From Loxodes magnus (Eukaryota > Ciliophora > Karyorelictea > Loxodida > Loxodidae), in the NCBI GenBank assembly GCA_946699065.1, contig CAMPDV010000257.1, forward strand, positions 186,001 through 250,000: a DNA stretch of 64,000 nt. Direction: 5' to 3'. The notes beneath the pieces are model-generated. The model worked only from the letters and a program-made list of their open reading frames with translations, had not been told where the DNA came from and ran no database searches. Each line of letters opens with the position of its first letter. Positions within the stretch are counted from its first letter, which is position 1. A program made the translations under genes and the position numbers. Shown here piece after piece: positions 19,708 through 32,700 of the stretch.

Positions 19708-21837
19708 ATGATAACTAAAGGAATTATAGAAGCAAATTGTTTTATATTTCTTTAAAATTTAGAGAGGAATCTAGTCAAATCCAAAATATTGAAGGGAATA
19801 CATACTGTAAATATATGGACTTGATTAGGATTATGCAATATTTATTTTTAAATAGGCATTTATCAAACTTGAATGTTTCTATTTTCGGAAACTTTGCAGA
19901 ATAATATCTCTAATATGCAAATCGAAGGTAGCCTAGATTAAAAAGTAAATAGAGAAGTTAAAATTTATTTTTCTCTGAAGGTTCTATGTTAATTGTTAGT
20001 CATTAACTTCAGAAGATTATTCTAAATGAGCTTTTCGAGTCTTCCGTTTTTGACAAGGAATATAAGTTAAAAGTTGAAATAGTAATAAATGTTTTCACTC
20101 AAAGAAGTTAGATTTAAATTATTCATTTCTTCCTTCATTTTTACACCTCCTTTAAATCAATAACTTTATCATTTTATAATTAAAATTTTCTCAGAATAAG
20201 AGGTAAGCAAAATATTAAAATGAATACCATTCAGTTCTACTTGAATATGCTTTGCTAAAAATATTTAGATATAAGAAATATCTATATCTCAATTTCCAAT
20301 CCACAATCTGATTATTCACATTAGTATGAAATCCTTCCATGTATAAAAATATTGGTAAGCAAGATAAACAATTAAAAAGTGATAAATTATTCAAAACACT
20401 GAAAGAGATATACAATTATAAAGTTATATGTTCAAGTCAAATATATCTATAATATTTATTTTTTATCCTTTAGATTAACAAGACAAGTAATAAAACACTG
20501 TGGGAAAAGGAGAAATCTATAACTGTTGAAACTGAAAGGAGAACTAGAGAAAATTTCGTGCTTAATAAATTTATAAACACTTTAAGTGATAACTTAATGA
20601 ATATATAAGAGTAGATATGTGTATATAAGCTAAGAAAAAGAAATATGATAAATACTTATAAATTAAAATTTAGATTATATTCCTTGAAGATCCTTTACTC
20701 TAGTATTTTAAAATTATCTGGGGCATATAAAACTGATATCTAAGCGCCTTTTCATAAATTTCTTAATTGAATATATATAAGTTAAGCATTTTAGAGCAAT
20801 GGGGATGGTAGCATCTATTATTAATCTTAAATATTCATAAAATATTTCCTTTAAATTGAATACCAGTTTATCTATTAACTCTTAAAGATTAGATTAATAA
20901 ATAGTTAATAGTGATATTGCTAGTTAGCATTTTTCAATTATGCACTCTAAATTTAAAATTACTAAATCGAGTATTAAAAATATAGCATCCTCAAATTGAA
21001 GATATATCATAAAGTAATATCTAAAGATGAGAACTTAGCGTTATAATTATCTAAAAGATATGTAAGAAAATCTTTCTGAGTGCGATCTTTTTTTCACTGT
21101 TGAAAATATAACTTTAGTAAATAAGAGTGACTAAGTCTTTTAAATAAGTTTTGGTAAGGTAAAAGAAAAAAAATCTTATCGAATCACTAGATAATACCTC
21201 ACAAGCTATGACCAAAGTATAACTTCAACTCTGAAAAATCATTAAAAAAACTAAAAAATTGACTTCTTCTATGAGCTTACAACTTAAAAAATTCGACATT
21301 CTGAAAATACTCAATAAAAAGCAAAGTAGAGAGAAACAATGAGTCTAAATAGGAATGTAATTTGTTAGGTTTCAACAAGGAAGATCTTATCAAGGTAATA
21401 AAAAATCTAAGGAGAGATTGGACCATTATGAAAGTTAGATGCTAAAATTGTAACAAGAACTGTTCGAGTATATTGAATTTAATTATCATTGCAATATTCC
21501 TTAACAAAAGCGGAACAATTGAGAACTTAAAGGTGACTTCGAAATTTTGGGAGAGCATCAAGAGGAAAAAACTATCGAGTCGGATGAGTTATTAATATTT
21601 AAAAATTAAATTACTGTTAAACGAGAAACTAAAGAGTAAATTCCAGTGATGGTAGAAGTAGAAAAACCAGAAACACAAAAAATTGAAAATATAGAGGAAA
21701 TAAAAGACTTAGATGAAGTACTATTGCTGTAATCATCAAGAAATTTGCTAGCAATTTGTGCATAATTTAAAGAGTTAAGAAGAATTAAAACTAAGAAGAT
21801 CAGAAAAAAGTTAAGAGATGTAAATATAAGCAAGTGA
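19708..21837 (+). CDS. uncharacterised protein gene(s) with probable tiny introns
   Basis: An ATG at 19708 starts MITKGIIEANCFIFLQNLER, which stays coding-like to about 19980. A 32-nt GT...AG segment at 19981-20012 would restore the frame to KKIILNELFESSVFDKEYKL. Further coding-like blocks follow in changing frames: KTLWEKEKSITVETERRTRE (about 20490), ENITLVNKSDQVFQISFGKV (about 21110), QGRSYQGNKKSKERLDHYES (about 21380), and an acidic then basic C-terminus (QIPVMVEVEKPETQKIENIE, RRIKTKKIRKKLRDVNISK) ending at TGA 21835-21837. A TGA at 20768-20770 could end a first gene, making this two genes, the second starting at MTKVQLQLW (21208). No domain is recognised. The last block, 21208-21837, is one continuous frame of 209 codons and is the most secure part. 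Confidence 0.45.
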
Positions 21838-23239
21838 TCAAGGTTACGAATAGCATCAAAAAATAAGTTTTCAGATAAAAGGTTACATTGAAGATTTTCT
21901 CTTGTTTAACATTAAAAAAACCATCTGACTTCTTTTAAGCTGAAAGGTAACAATAAACTTAATGATTAATCATTATTAGCCATCAGACCAAACTTTTATA
22001 TTCTTTTTTCAGTAGAAACTCATTAAATCTAAAGATAACAATTCCTCTTTTAGATTTTTTAATTATAATCAACCCAAAAAAGTGTAATAAACTTCACTAT
22101 ATTATATTAAAATATCTTTAAGTACAATCTAAATAAAAAAACGAGTTCAGTGAGAAATTAATTTTTAATAACTTAGACATTGTCTTCAGCTAAGCATATT
22201 TTATGCATAATAATTTTAGAGAATGATCAATTATATAAATCTACTTTTTAAGTTTATTTTCTTACCAAATAAATTACTTGTCAGTTAAGCTTTGAATATA
22301 ATAATAAAAGGAAGGGTTTTATGATATATGATATATGATTTGCAAAACACATAATAGAGTTTAATAATTTAGTTTTATTTACTTAATCATAATAGTTTCA
22401 AGAATAAATAATAAGATATAGCTTAAAACTGTATAAGTAAGACTCTCTTTGACTTTTGATTTTTAAATTAAATAAGAGAAAGCTTTACCCTTTTAATTAG
22501 TTAAGCTTGAAATTAATATTGCTTTAGAATCTTTAATTTATAGATATTTCTTATAAACATTTGCCTACATCCTTCAAAATAGTCCTAATTAAATTAAATA
22601 TATCGTATATTAAGCATCATATGTCATATAAACCAGGATAAGAATAATAGCTTTAGCTTTACATTTTAAGTTAAGAAATCATACTTAAACTTATTTATAA
22701 TAGCAACTAATAAATTCATCTAGCTGCTCTAGTTATTATAATTTAGGCTTAAGATAGCCTTTTAACAATTAAGTGTCTTTCATAAATTATCATATTAGAA
22801 AAAGTTTAGTTTTTCTTAGAGGCTAGAGAATAAAGTTAAAGCTATAGAATTTTGAAAATATTAGATGTACTTCTAAAGCATTTTGAACAAGGTTAAAATA
22901 TGGGTAATCATAGATTTTATCTTAGCAGTTCAGGGTATAAAATAAAGGATTTCTATATGAAATAAATATAAAAAGGATTATTCATTTGAAGTGCTTAAGT
23001 AATTTAATTTAAATAAATTGTCTTAAAATAAGTTAGAATTATATTAAAATTCAAAGAGATCTAGGAAAAATTATATAAGGTTTAATAAGATTAAAATAAA
23101 TGCAACTGATAAAGAAATATAGAAAGAAACAAAATTATAAAGTAAATAGAATATTAGTCAAACTTCTATTTAGCTTTAGATAAAGCTAAATTTTAAATTT
23201 TATTTTATATTTTTTAGTTCCAAAATTTTATTAAAAAAA
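21838..23239. other. AT-rich intergenic region
   Basis: No motif or repeat recognised. A short ATATATG-type repeat occurs near 22322-22340. Confidence 0.45.
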
Positions 23240-23525
23240 CTTGGATTATAGAGCGCGTGCATCTCAATGGTGTGCAACTCTTTATATGAAATTAAATCAA
23301 AATAATTTATTATTTATTTAATTTAAACAGGAAAGAGTAATTTTTCAACTGAGATTAATTTGTTATCCTGTACCAGGGAATACTCTAAGAGCGAAGAACT
23401 GAGTGAGAGACTTGGCAGGAGTCATGAAGAAATGAAGAAATCAAACAACACTAGATGAAAGATGCCAGACGATTGGGTATCCTCTGACGATGCTCTATAA
23501 TCCAATTATTTATTAAATTAGAACT
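23240..23525. mobile_element. GC-richer island with two outward-facing SINE/LINE-type 3' ends
   Basis: At 23244-23290, minus strand, is a variant of the common 3' hairpin block (ends GCGCTCTATAATCC). At about 23470-23510, plus strand, is a second, diverged end containing GATGCTCTATAATCCAATTA and ATTT-like repeats. The ~180 bp between them is richer in G+C than the surroundings and has no coding capacity. It resembles the arrangement at 12956-15036 in miniature: two 3' ends pointing outwards. It could be two abutting truncated insertions or a small inverted-repeat element. Confidence 0.4.
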
Positions 23526-24816
23526 GACGAAACTAAATTATTTAAAGAATTCGCTTATAAAACTTTAAGGCTAAAATTACTCCTAATCTTCTCTTATTTT
23601 TTACAGTTCAATTGCAAGTCTCTGATAGTTCATTTTACTAATCAATCTTAAAGCTAAAGAAAAAATGAAAATATTAATCTAGTAACTCATAAAATAAAAT
23701 CGAATATAAATAAGCATCATCATCTAATAGCTAACTTGCCTTTCACTTTAAACAAATAAAGCTTAGTTATTTGACTTTTAATTTATATCCTTTTAATACA
23801 GGAATCCTTTATTTATTTCTTACCACCTAATTAATTTTTTATATTTGAAGAGCATTAAGGATTTATATATTTAACAATGAAATATCATTGTTATAATTAC
23901 TATAATTTCTCTACCTCTTAATATATCAAAAAGTAAATCAAAAGTGCTTTAGCTACTTCAAATAAAAAATGTATATAAAGTGTCTTTAGTTTAGATATTT
24001 TTCAAAAAGAGTAGCCAAATTTTAGATTTTAACAACCAAGATAAAAAGAATTAATAGTAAAGACTTTAATTTCTAGAGGTTAATAAAAGAGTTGTAGTTA
24101 ATCATAAATCATACAAACAGCTTTTATATAAAACTAAGAATATTATTGTTAAATCTATAGTATAAACAATCTTTTGCATAATACCCTGTTGAGATTCTGC
24201 TAGATTGAATATGATAAATAAATGTAAATTTCTATAGTTATGATTTAAGAAAATAATATCAAGCAGGATTAATAACTAAATAGAAAAACACCAAGATAGA
24301 TTTAGATTATTACTGCTTATAAAACTAATATCATTCAAGATTCTTAGCTATGATTATCAAGATTAAAATAAATAGCTATAACTATATTAATAGAACATTC
24401 ACTCAACTATTCCAAAAAGCAGTGATATTTACCTTTAACTATGAAAAATAATAATTAAAGCTGATATAAAATGAAATTAAAAGGAAATTAATAGTTAAAT
24501 ATTTCTAAATAAGAAAATAACTTTAATTAGTCATACTAAGATTATGAACATAATAGATAAAAGCTAAGGAATACAAATGCTAAACTCAATTATTCCTCTT
24601 ATCTTTATATAGCTAAGATAACACAAAAATCTATTTATTAATTAACTATTCTAAATCAAAAAGATAATCAATTTTAACTAGCAAAAGAATAAAGATCCTA
24701 GAATTTTTTTATTTTATCAAGCACCCATTTTATCTAATGCAAAGTCTTTGAATAAATATATTGATTTGAGCTTAATTAAATTTAATTATAATACCAAATG
24801 AATATTACATAAGGGT
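23526..24816 (+). other. possible 5' part of the membrane-protein gene at 24817, unresolved
   Basis: Two plus-strand frames each give hydrophobic, plausible-looking sequence in places (for example PVEILLDWIWQINVNFYSYD near 24190), but none is compelling throughout and no start can be fixed. May be upstream exons of the following gene or simply AT-rich intergenic DNA. Confidence 0.25.
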
Positions 24817-25923
24817 ATGATTTCTATTATCACTTATATTTTATAAATTCAGGTAATTAAAAATTATATAGGTATTTTTATAATTTAAGCAATAAAATAC
24901 ATAGAGATAAAAGCAGATCTCTTATTTATACTTAGCTTCACCATCTAAATTTAATATTTTCCTATATTTTAGTTTCGATATTTTTCTAGCTTCATTAAGT
25001 ATTTTGTTTCCTTAGTTTATAAGTCTTGCAAAAAAGAGGAAGAAACACATTAAAAATAATATTAATATTTAGCTAAAGAGTGTGTCAAGCAATAGTAAAA
25101 CGAAATATCATAATTAAAGCTTTTGCACTAAGATGAACTAGATGATCTCTTTATAAACTCTTAACAAGAAATTTGAAAACTTTCCTATTTTTATTTTAGA
25201 ATAAAAAGGCTGCTAAAAAATGCATTAAAGCCTCTCGCTAATAATTAATAAAAAGATAATTCCTGAGAGGCAGATACTTTAAGTATAATAAAGAAACTAA
25301 ATGAGAATATAATTTTGAATGTATTTCCTAAATAATATAAATCACTATCAATTATTATTCTCTTATTAGTTTGTTTCTAACTATTCATTTACTTCAGAAA
25401 TTATTTATATCATTTGCTTTATTTAATAATCGGTCTACCTTCTATGATTAAGCTAGGAATCTTAATAATTTATTAAACTATTTAAAAAATAAATATTAGT
25501 ACTTACAACAAAAATTTCTCGGATACATAAGAAGCAAATCAGCAAAATTAAAAAGACGTAACCCCAAATGTTAGAAGCATCTGTATAATTAATAAAGCTA
25601 GAATTGAAAATAGCAGCATAATGATAATTGACTAATATATTTAAATAAATAGTTCCAATACATTTTATTTATTAGCTTTAGCAAAATTATATAAAGAACT
25701 GCTAGGAAATATTTTCTGGAATATTCATTTTAGCGAATAAGATAAATAAAAAGTTATAAGGAAATAAGCACCAAATGAGCTTAAAATTAAATAAGGGGTA
25801 TATAATTAGATCTTTATATTAGAAATTTTCTTGCTTGGTAGCTTAATTTTCTTAATAACAGTCTAAGGTTTTTAGTAAGTAAAAGTGAAGAAATATAGAG
25901 GAAAATTAATTATCTAGTAATGA
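24817..25923 (+). CDS. probable multi-span membrane protein, unknown function
   Basis: A single frame from ATG 24817 to TGA 25921-25923 (368 codons). The middle is acidic and Gln-rich (KKEEETHQKQYQYLAKECVK, HQDELDDLFINSQQEIWKL), about 20% Asp+Glu, far above what random AT-rich DNA would give. It is flanked by hydrophobic segments (SIIILLLVCFQLFIYF near residue 185 and IFILEIFLLGSLIFLITV near the C-terminus). At least three membrane helices are likely, counting an N-terminal hydrophobic region. No family is recognised. The start is the first ATG of this frame upstream of the acidic region; upstream exons are possible. Confidence 0.5.
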
Positions 25924-28399
25924 TATATTCATCTTATTAATATTATGAATAGATAGTTTAAAATTAAAATTCATTCGAAAATAAAGCTATTTATTAAGAA
26001 TGGTAAAAGAAAAGTCATCTCTCCAATTTAAAAATAGACGAATCATAAATTTATATCTTGGAGAAGTATTAAGTATAATGTGTTTATTTTCGAGAGTACA
26101 CATTATCTTATTAATCTAGATCAAGTAGATTAACAATAATTTTTTTCATGTATAGGATAATAAACTAATATAAAGAAATAATTTATTAAGATCAAAGGCA
26201 CCAAAATAACTTTATAACGTATAGATAAACATTATGCTTTAACTAATTTCTTTTTAATTTTGGCAAAGTGTAATTAATTTTTCAGAGTAGCCTAATCCTT
26301 ATTTTATACCATCGCGCCTATTTTTCCTAAATTATTTTTTATTTTATTTGAAAGCATAATATTAAATTTTCCACTATACTTAAATATTAGAAATTAAGCT
26401 AAGATATTTGATAAATAAATAAATTTTGTTTTTCCTAGATTATATCTAGCTATATAATTTCTACTTGAAGCCTTATTAAGATGATATTTAAAAATATTAA
26501 TATGCTTATAAATATAAAAGCAAGCTTCTTACTATTGCTATCAATTTTATATATAAAGTCTTATTTCTTTATTTCTACATTGTTCTATTTCTAAATTTAT
26601 AAGCTTAATTCATTAATAATTTTGCTTATCTATGTTATTTTTATTTTGGCTATAATTAAATTCGCTTGGCCAAATTAATGTGAATAAAATTTAATTTTAG
26701 AATGAAAGATATAGCAATGAAGGTTTATTAAGCCAATTAGATAATTTTTCCCAGATTTATTTTTCTCTAAATTTGTTTAATCATAAAATGATAATAAAAG
26801 AATATCTTTTCTTTATTTATGCTATATTTGTATAATTAATGCTTAGTTATGTTTCTAATATAATTTAAAGGATTTTAGGAAACTAATTTCTTTTATATCA
26901 TTTTTAAATGTATAGACATTGTATATTAAATTTCAATTCTTTCCTTGCTTTTCTTATTGAGTTTTTAAGTAAAATTCTTTGCGATTTTTCCAAATGTTTT
27001 CTAGTTTATATGGACTAGCTTCGTTTTCTTTTTTAAGTAATTATACTTAAAAGTATCCTAATCTTAGTCTTAATACTAAACTTATTTTCAGTTATAAATT
27101 TATTTCTTCTTTCAACCCTCATTTAATTACCTCTACATATCATACCCTGCATTTTCCTTTTTTTAATTTGGAATATAGTTATTAAACAAAATATTAAAGC
27201 TAAAATCCTTATTTATAGGATAACAATAGACCCCTACTTTATCTCTTTAGTTCTTTAAACATAAATAAGAAAAACTAAAAATAGATAGATGCTAAGCATT
27301 TAGATGTAAAAGGAGTGATATAAGTAAAAAATGAATTTTAATACTCAATGCTAATATTTAAGTTGAAAGGGTGAGTAATTAAGATTAACTGTCTTATTGT
27401 AATATAAATCAGTCTTTCTTAAGCCTACCAATTTATAATCCTTTTATATCCCTCAAATATGCTTTAAACTTAAAGAGCTATTTCTTTTATAAAGTTCATA
27501 TACATATCTATATATAAAACCTATCAATTCTTAGGTTTCTATAATTTGCTATAATTAACTTTTCTAAATTATGGATGAACTAATTAACTTTTTTAGTTAT
27601 ATTGATGAGGTAAATAAGATTAAAGCTAGGCAGAAAAATAAAAAGCTAATCTCCTAATAATAAGGTAAGATTAGCTTTGATGATTGTACGTGATTGTCTT
27701 TAAAATAAAAGGAAAACTAATTTTGAGATTTTAGGTTTAAAGCATAAATAATTTATGGTAAGATATATCCAACGCTTAGTAATCGATAAATAGAACTAAA
27801 TCAATTAAATTTTTAAGTAGATAACTAAATTTTTAATTCAACCTAGCAATTTCCATGATTTAATCTACCTAAATAAAGGCTATTTTCATAGATTTTGGCT
27901 TGAAAATAGGAAAAAAGTTTGAGCAAAATGCTAATATAATAGTCCTTTAATTGAATAGTAGTGACTAATTCTCAATGATTTAGATCTATTTTAGTATATA
28001 TAAAGTCCTTTAAAAAGAAAGAGTTAACTAGAAATAAATAGATGATATATAAGCAAATCCTTTAATTAAATAAGCATACAAAGAATCTAATTATGCTATA
28101 AGCATTCAACTGACTAAAGTATTTATTTAATTAAAATATAGCTTAAAAATAAATTCTAAGATTATATCAAAATGTAGGCAGATAGTACTCTAACTTAAAA
28201 TACAGTTACTTATATTTACTAAATAGTAAGGGATTTATTAGTTCTTAATTTTAGCAATTCAATTATCATAATACTTTTATATTTGGATTATGCATTTTAT
28301 GAAATTGCTTAATTTAGCAAATGAAAATAAATTAGAGCATTTGGATAAATCAAGGGTTAATATAATTTAATAAGGCCTGGTTAACTTTTACTCAGTTCA
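25924..28399. other. AT-rich region without a supportable gene
   Basis: All frames are open under this code, and hydrophobic or charged stretches can be read on both strands (for example minus-strand NKIKNNLGKIGAMVQNKDQ near 26300), but none carries a motif. Treated as intergenic; a convergent minus-strand gene ending near 25971 is possible. Confidence 0.3.
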
Positions 28400-29721
28400 G
28401 GTACTTTCATTACTCATCTCATTCAAAACATATAAGAGGTAACAAGCTTTTCTCATATAGCACTAATATAATATGATTTATCAGGTAAATGATATATCTA
28501 GCTTATTTTTATCTAAGGCTATTTATATTTATTATAACTTAAGATAAACAGGAAAATATTTAGGAAATGCATTTTAAATGAAAAAGCTAGAGAGCTGATA
28601 ATAGCTTCGTAAGTGGTAGATTATATGATAAATAGATATCCTACCCTCTATATCTAAGCAAAGTATATAAATTAAACTAAGGAAATGATATACCTTTATG
28701 ATGCTTCACTGATTTAAAAATTGTTAATTTAATCCTGCTTAATAAAGTTTAGATATATCTAATGCTTCTATAATAATTAAGGAAAATTCTGTTTTAGCTC
28801 TATTTAAGTTAAACTAATAGTTAAGGAATATTATTAGCTTAAGAATTAAATTTCTAGGGAATAAAAAAGATAACTAGGTTACTTGAGAACCTAAAGTAAG
28901 CATTTTTTAGGGTATAAATAAAGAAAATTGAAAGGTAGAAATAAAGCCCTAAATTCTAAATGGGCTACTCATCTTAGTAAAAGCTAAGTAGTTACTATTA
29001 TTTATAAACTAAGAATTAAGCAAAGCTACATATGAAAATTAAATTAAAGAAGTTCCTTTAGTTTTTATTTATATCCAATATTTAGCGAAGCTTGTCTGAA
29101 CATTTAATCAAATTTTCTTAGAATTTACCTTAATTAAGGAAAATATCAGTTAAATATAACCTAAAATAAGAGGTGCTTGGTATATTAGACCATGATATAT
29201 AATTAGAGGAAATAAAGAATAGTAATTAGTTTGTTTAAAGCTAATGGTATCATTATAATTAATTGTTATATCCTTTATTTTCCTTCATCTATAATCATAT
29301 TCTACCATCATTTCCTATTTCATATGCTGCTATAACGCAAAAACTTACTCTAAATTAATTCTACCCTTATTTAAGTTTATTTATATAAGCTGGATTATGC
29401 TCTAATATAGTAATAAGCTTTGTGAATTAGCTCTAGGAGCAATGCCTGTATAAATAAAAATGGTATGAAAATAAATTTTTATCAGTTTCGATTAGAAACT
29501 TCTAACGTATTCGTAGATGAGGATCTTTAAAGGCTTTTCCTTAAACTTTAAGCTTTTTCTCTAGAAAAGCATTTGAATAGTAATAGTTTTTATAGTAAAC
29601 ATAAAGAACTATGAAGATGGGCTTGATACCTTTAGGATTTTATGATTTTAGTGCTAGCTAAATAAGGTAGCCATTAAACAGCAAGCTGTATAAATTCCAT
29701 CTTTTTTCTTATTGTTATAAA
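28400..29721 (+). repeat. upstream arm of the segmental duplication, copy 1
   Basis: Diverged but recognisable similarity to about 55790-57014 in the same order: for example the CTAGCTTATTTTTATCT block near 28500 and 55830, and the stretch before TTTTTATCAGTTT near 29470 and 56770. It shows that the duplicated unit reaches well upstream of the channel gene. Similarity here is clearly lower than in the coding region and has many indels, consistent with non-coding DNA. The left limit is a minimum estimate. Confidence 0.6.
29633..29721 (+). promoter_or_regulatory. conserved 5' leader/promoter of channel gene copy 1
   Basis: About 85 bp immediately before the ATG are nearly identical to 56926-57014, although DNA further upstream has diverged strongly. 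The block includes AAGGTAGCCATTAAACAGCA and a T-rich tract just before the start. Its retention in both copies suggests promoter or 5'-UTR function, or the edge of a gene-conversion tract. Confidence 0.45.
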
Positions 29722-32700
29722 ATGGATCCTAGGATTCAAGTCGGCGATGTTATTTATTTAACGTCCGTAGACGGTGCTTCTGTCATTTCTCTTAATGACC
29801 CAACACGGTATAAAGTTAATCCGGAAAAGAACTTCCTTGAAGAAAAGCTTACAGCTAAGCTTATAGAAAAGAAGGATATTCAAAATTTGCCAAATCAATG
29901 TCTTTTCAAAATATGCACATCAAAAGCAAAAGAAGGTACTGAGTTAAGATATGGAGAAATGGTTTGCTTTTAGTTAGAAGGTTCCACTTGCTATATAACT
30001 TAGTAGCAAGAATCGGAAAATGATATGGCTTTCAACAAGCTTGCTTTTAAACCTTACAATGAAGATCCCAACGAAGTACCTTATCCAAAGGAATTTTGTT
30101 GGAAATTCAAACCTAAGCTCAAGCAAAGGAAAGAAGGAGGATTCGTTTTTGAGAACGATAGAGTTTCTATTGAAACCTTCCTTGATATAGAAGGATTTCT
30201 AAAACCAATGAGTAACAATAAATTAGCGAGTGGCTAGTAAGAGCACGAATGGAAAATTAAAAGTTTTAGAGATGTAGGAAACTTTCCTGACTAGCCAGAA
30301 AAATAAGCTGAAGAACCAATAAAAGCATAAGATCCTATAACTTTACGCAATTTTGATTCTTAGAATTTTATAGGTGCTGAGGGAATATCAAGTGAAACTT
30401 CTTTCGCAAGTTTTGTTGAATAATCACTAAATATAACATGCCATTCAATATAACCTTTGGAAGAGGAAAATCAAGAAAGTAAAGAATTTTACTTCAAAAC
30501 AAATGGCTTTTATTAATAAAAAATTTATAAAGAAAAATATCAAGAAACTGAAAAGTAGCCTTTCAACGGTCTTTTCAGAATCGAGTTGGAAGAATCTCTA
30601 TCAAGTAATCCTTTATAGTCTCAATAAAAAGTTCGTATTAGACATGTTCAATTTGGAAGATATTTAACCGTAACTACTAAAGAGGAATATGAATAACGGA
30701 AGGAAAAGGAAGAATAAGATTTGTATGGAAAGCAAAAAATAAAAGAAGTATAAGAAGCAGAATATTCAGAGTATTCAGATTATTCAGATTGAGAAGAAGA
30801 CGAAGACAAAGGAGATGTTGAAGGAGAAGAGGATGAGGAAGAAGAGGAAGAAGAAGGAGAAGAGATAGTGAAAGTGAAAGTGAAAAGGAAAGAGAAAGTG
30901 GAAGAGGATGAGGAAGATAAAGAATAATCTGGGGGTGAAAAAGGTGAAAAAGATAAAGAGATTTAGAAAAAATAATTATAGGAAGAAGAAGGAGAAGCTG
31001 GAAAAGAAAAAGAAGAGGAAAAAGAAGAAAAAGAAGAGGGAAAAGAAGAAAAAGAAGAGGAAGAAGAGGAAGAAGAAAAACCTTAATCATTTTAAGAAAA
31101 AATAAAATAAAGATTAGAAGAATCAAAAGTAAACTTTGGGTTACAAAAAGTTTAAGAAGAAAAACTAAAGTCAAAAAAATCTAAAAAAGCCTCTGATTGA
31201 ATGTTTATTCTTTCAAGAGTTGCAGACTTTGATAATCCATTTGAAATTATATTGATAGGTCAAGATTCCTAAAAGAAGAATATTACAAATAAAAGTCTTT
31301 CAGCTTTGAAATACACTTATTAAGAAAGTGAAGAAGATGAGGAAGGAAAATAAGAGGATAATGAATTAGAAGTTTACCTAGGTGTGGACTAAGGAATACT
31401 TACTTTAACTGATAATTTGAGTGAAATAAATTATTTTGAAATAGAAAAGAATACTGATCTAATAAAATGTCTTTGGTCTTATGCTCCTGAATGAAATTTA
31501 TTTTAGCAGGCAGCTAGAATTCTCGGTAAAGAAGCTATAACTACTCAAGATGAATAAAATTAAATAAAGGAATTCTAAAAGCATCTAAATAATTTAGATA
31601 TAATAATGATTAACCTTATTAAAATCTTAACTAATGAAAAACTAGACATTTAAAATGAATGAACCATTTTACAAGAAGGGCAGGAATTTAGGTAAGTAAT
31701 GAGTACTTAGGTAAATAGTAATATTGTAAACGAAATAAGAGATTGGCATCTTGCAGACTTAGTTGTTTTCTGTTTAACCAAAATTATTTAGAATAAATAA
31801 TTTGTCCAACAGCTTGAATGCGAAATAAATCCTAAGTTGGAAGAAGGTGAGAAAGATGATGGAGAACAAAATAAAGAATTAACTTAACTTTCTCAACAAG
31901 AAGCTTAAGAAGAAGAGAACGAAGATTGAAGTAAGAAAAAGAGCTTATCAATTAGTTTTCTTTAGCACTGCAATATTTTCCTTGCTTTTTATTTTACAAA
32001 TAATCCTAAACCTCTCTATACTTTAGACTATGATATATTAAACACTTTGATTATTATCCAATGCAAGTTTAAATTAGTTTCATGTTTAGGTAGCTTATTG
32101 AAATCAGGATTCATGGTGAAAGCATTTGAATCAATGGATAAAAATTAAATATCTAGCCTCTTAGATTTGATAATAAAGGAAACAAAGTAAACAATAGAAT
32201 TAAATAAAACAGTAAATATTAAGTAGCCTATATATCCTAAAACTGAAGTATGAATGTTGTCTATGCTAAGCAATCCAGGTGGAAAAGTTCATAGGTTCAC
32301 CTAAAATTACATTTTGTAAAATTTTATTTTCAAGAAGCAAAATAAGAAATGTAATTTTCCGATTTTGTCTTTGATTATTATAAAGACTAAGAAGGAATCT
32401 GCCATTTCTAAACGGGGCAACCATAAGAAGCCAACTCTCATATTACAAAAGTTATAAATGATGCTCTCTATTAATATGATAAAATGAACTATGACGAACA
32501 GCAAAGAAGTCCTGATGCCTTCCATAGTACTCTTTTAGATTTGTATATAAGCATCAGTAATGAATCTAATATACTTGCTCAAAAATTACTACCAAAGCTA
32601 TTAAAACCTGAAATGATTTTCTGAGTCTTAGAGAATTTCCCAAATGACCTTACCAAATTCAAGTTAAAATGGATCTAACTGCTTTATAATTTGTACATTA

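Noticed and set aside
25971-26800. Minus-strand gene convergent with the one ending at 25923
   Set aside because: Plausible amino acids can be read, but on extension I found equally plausible sequence in a shifted frame, so the reading is not discriminating.
30677-31174. 165-codon minus-strand ORF rich in Leu/Phe, and a Lys-rich plus-strand ORF at 30908-31105
   Set aside because: Both are other-phase readings of the Glu-rich insert and flanks of the channel gene; the low-complexity GAA/GAG repeat explains them.
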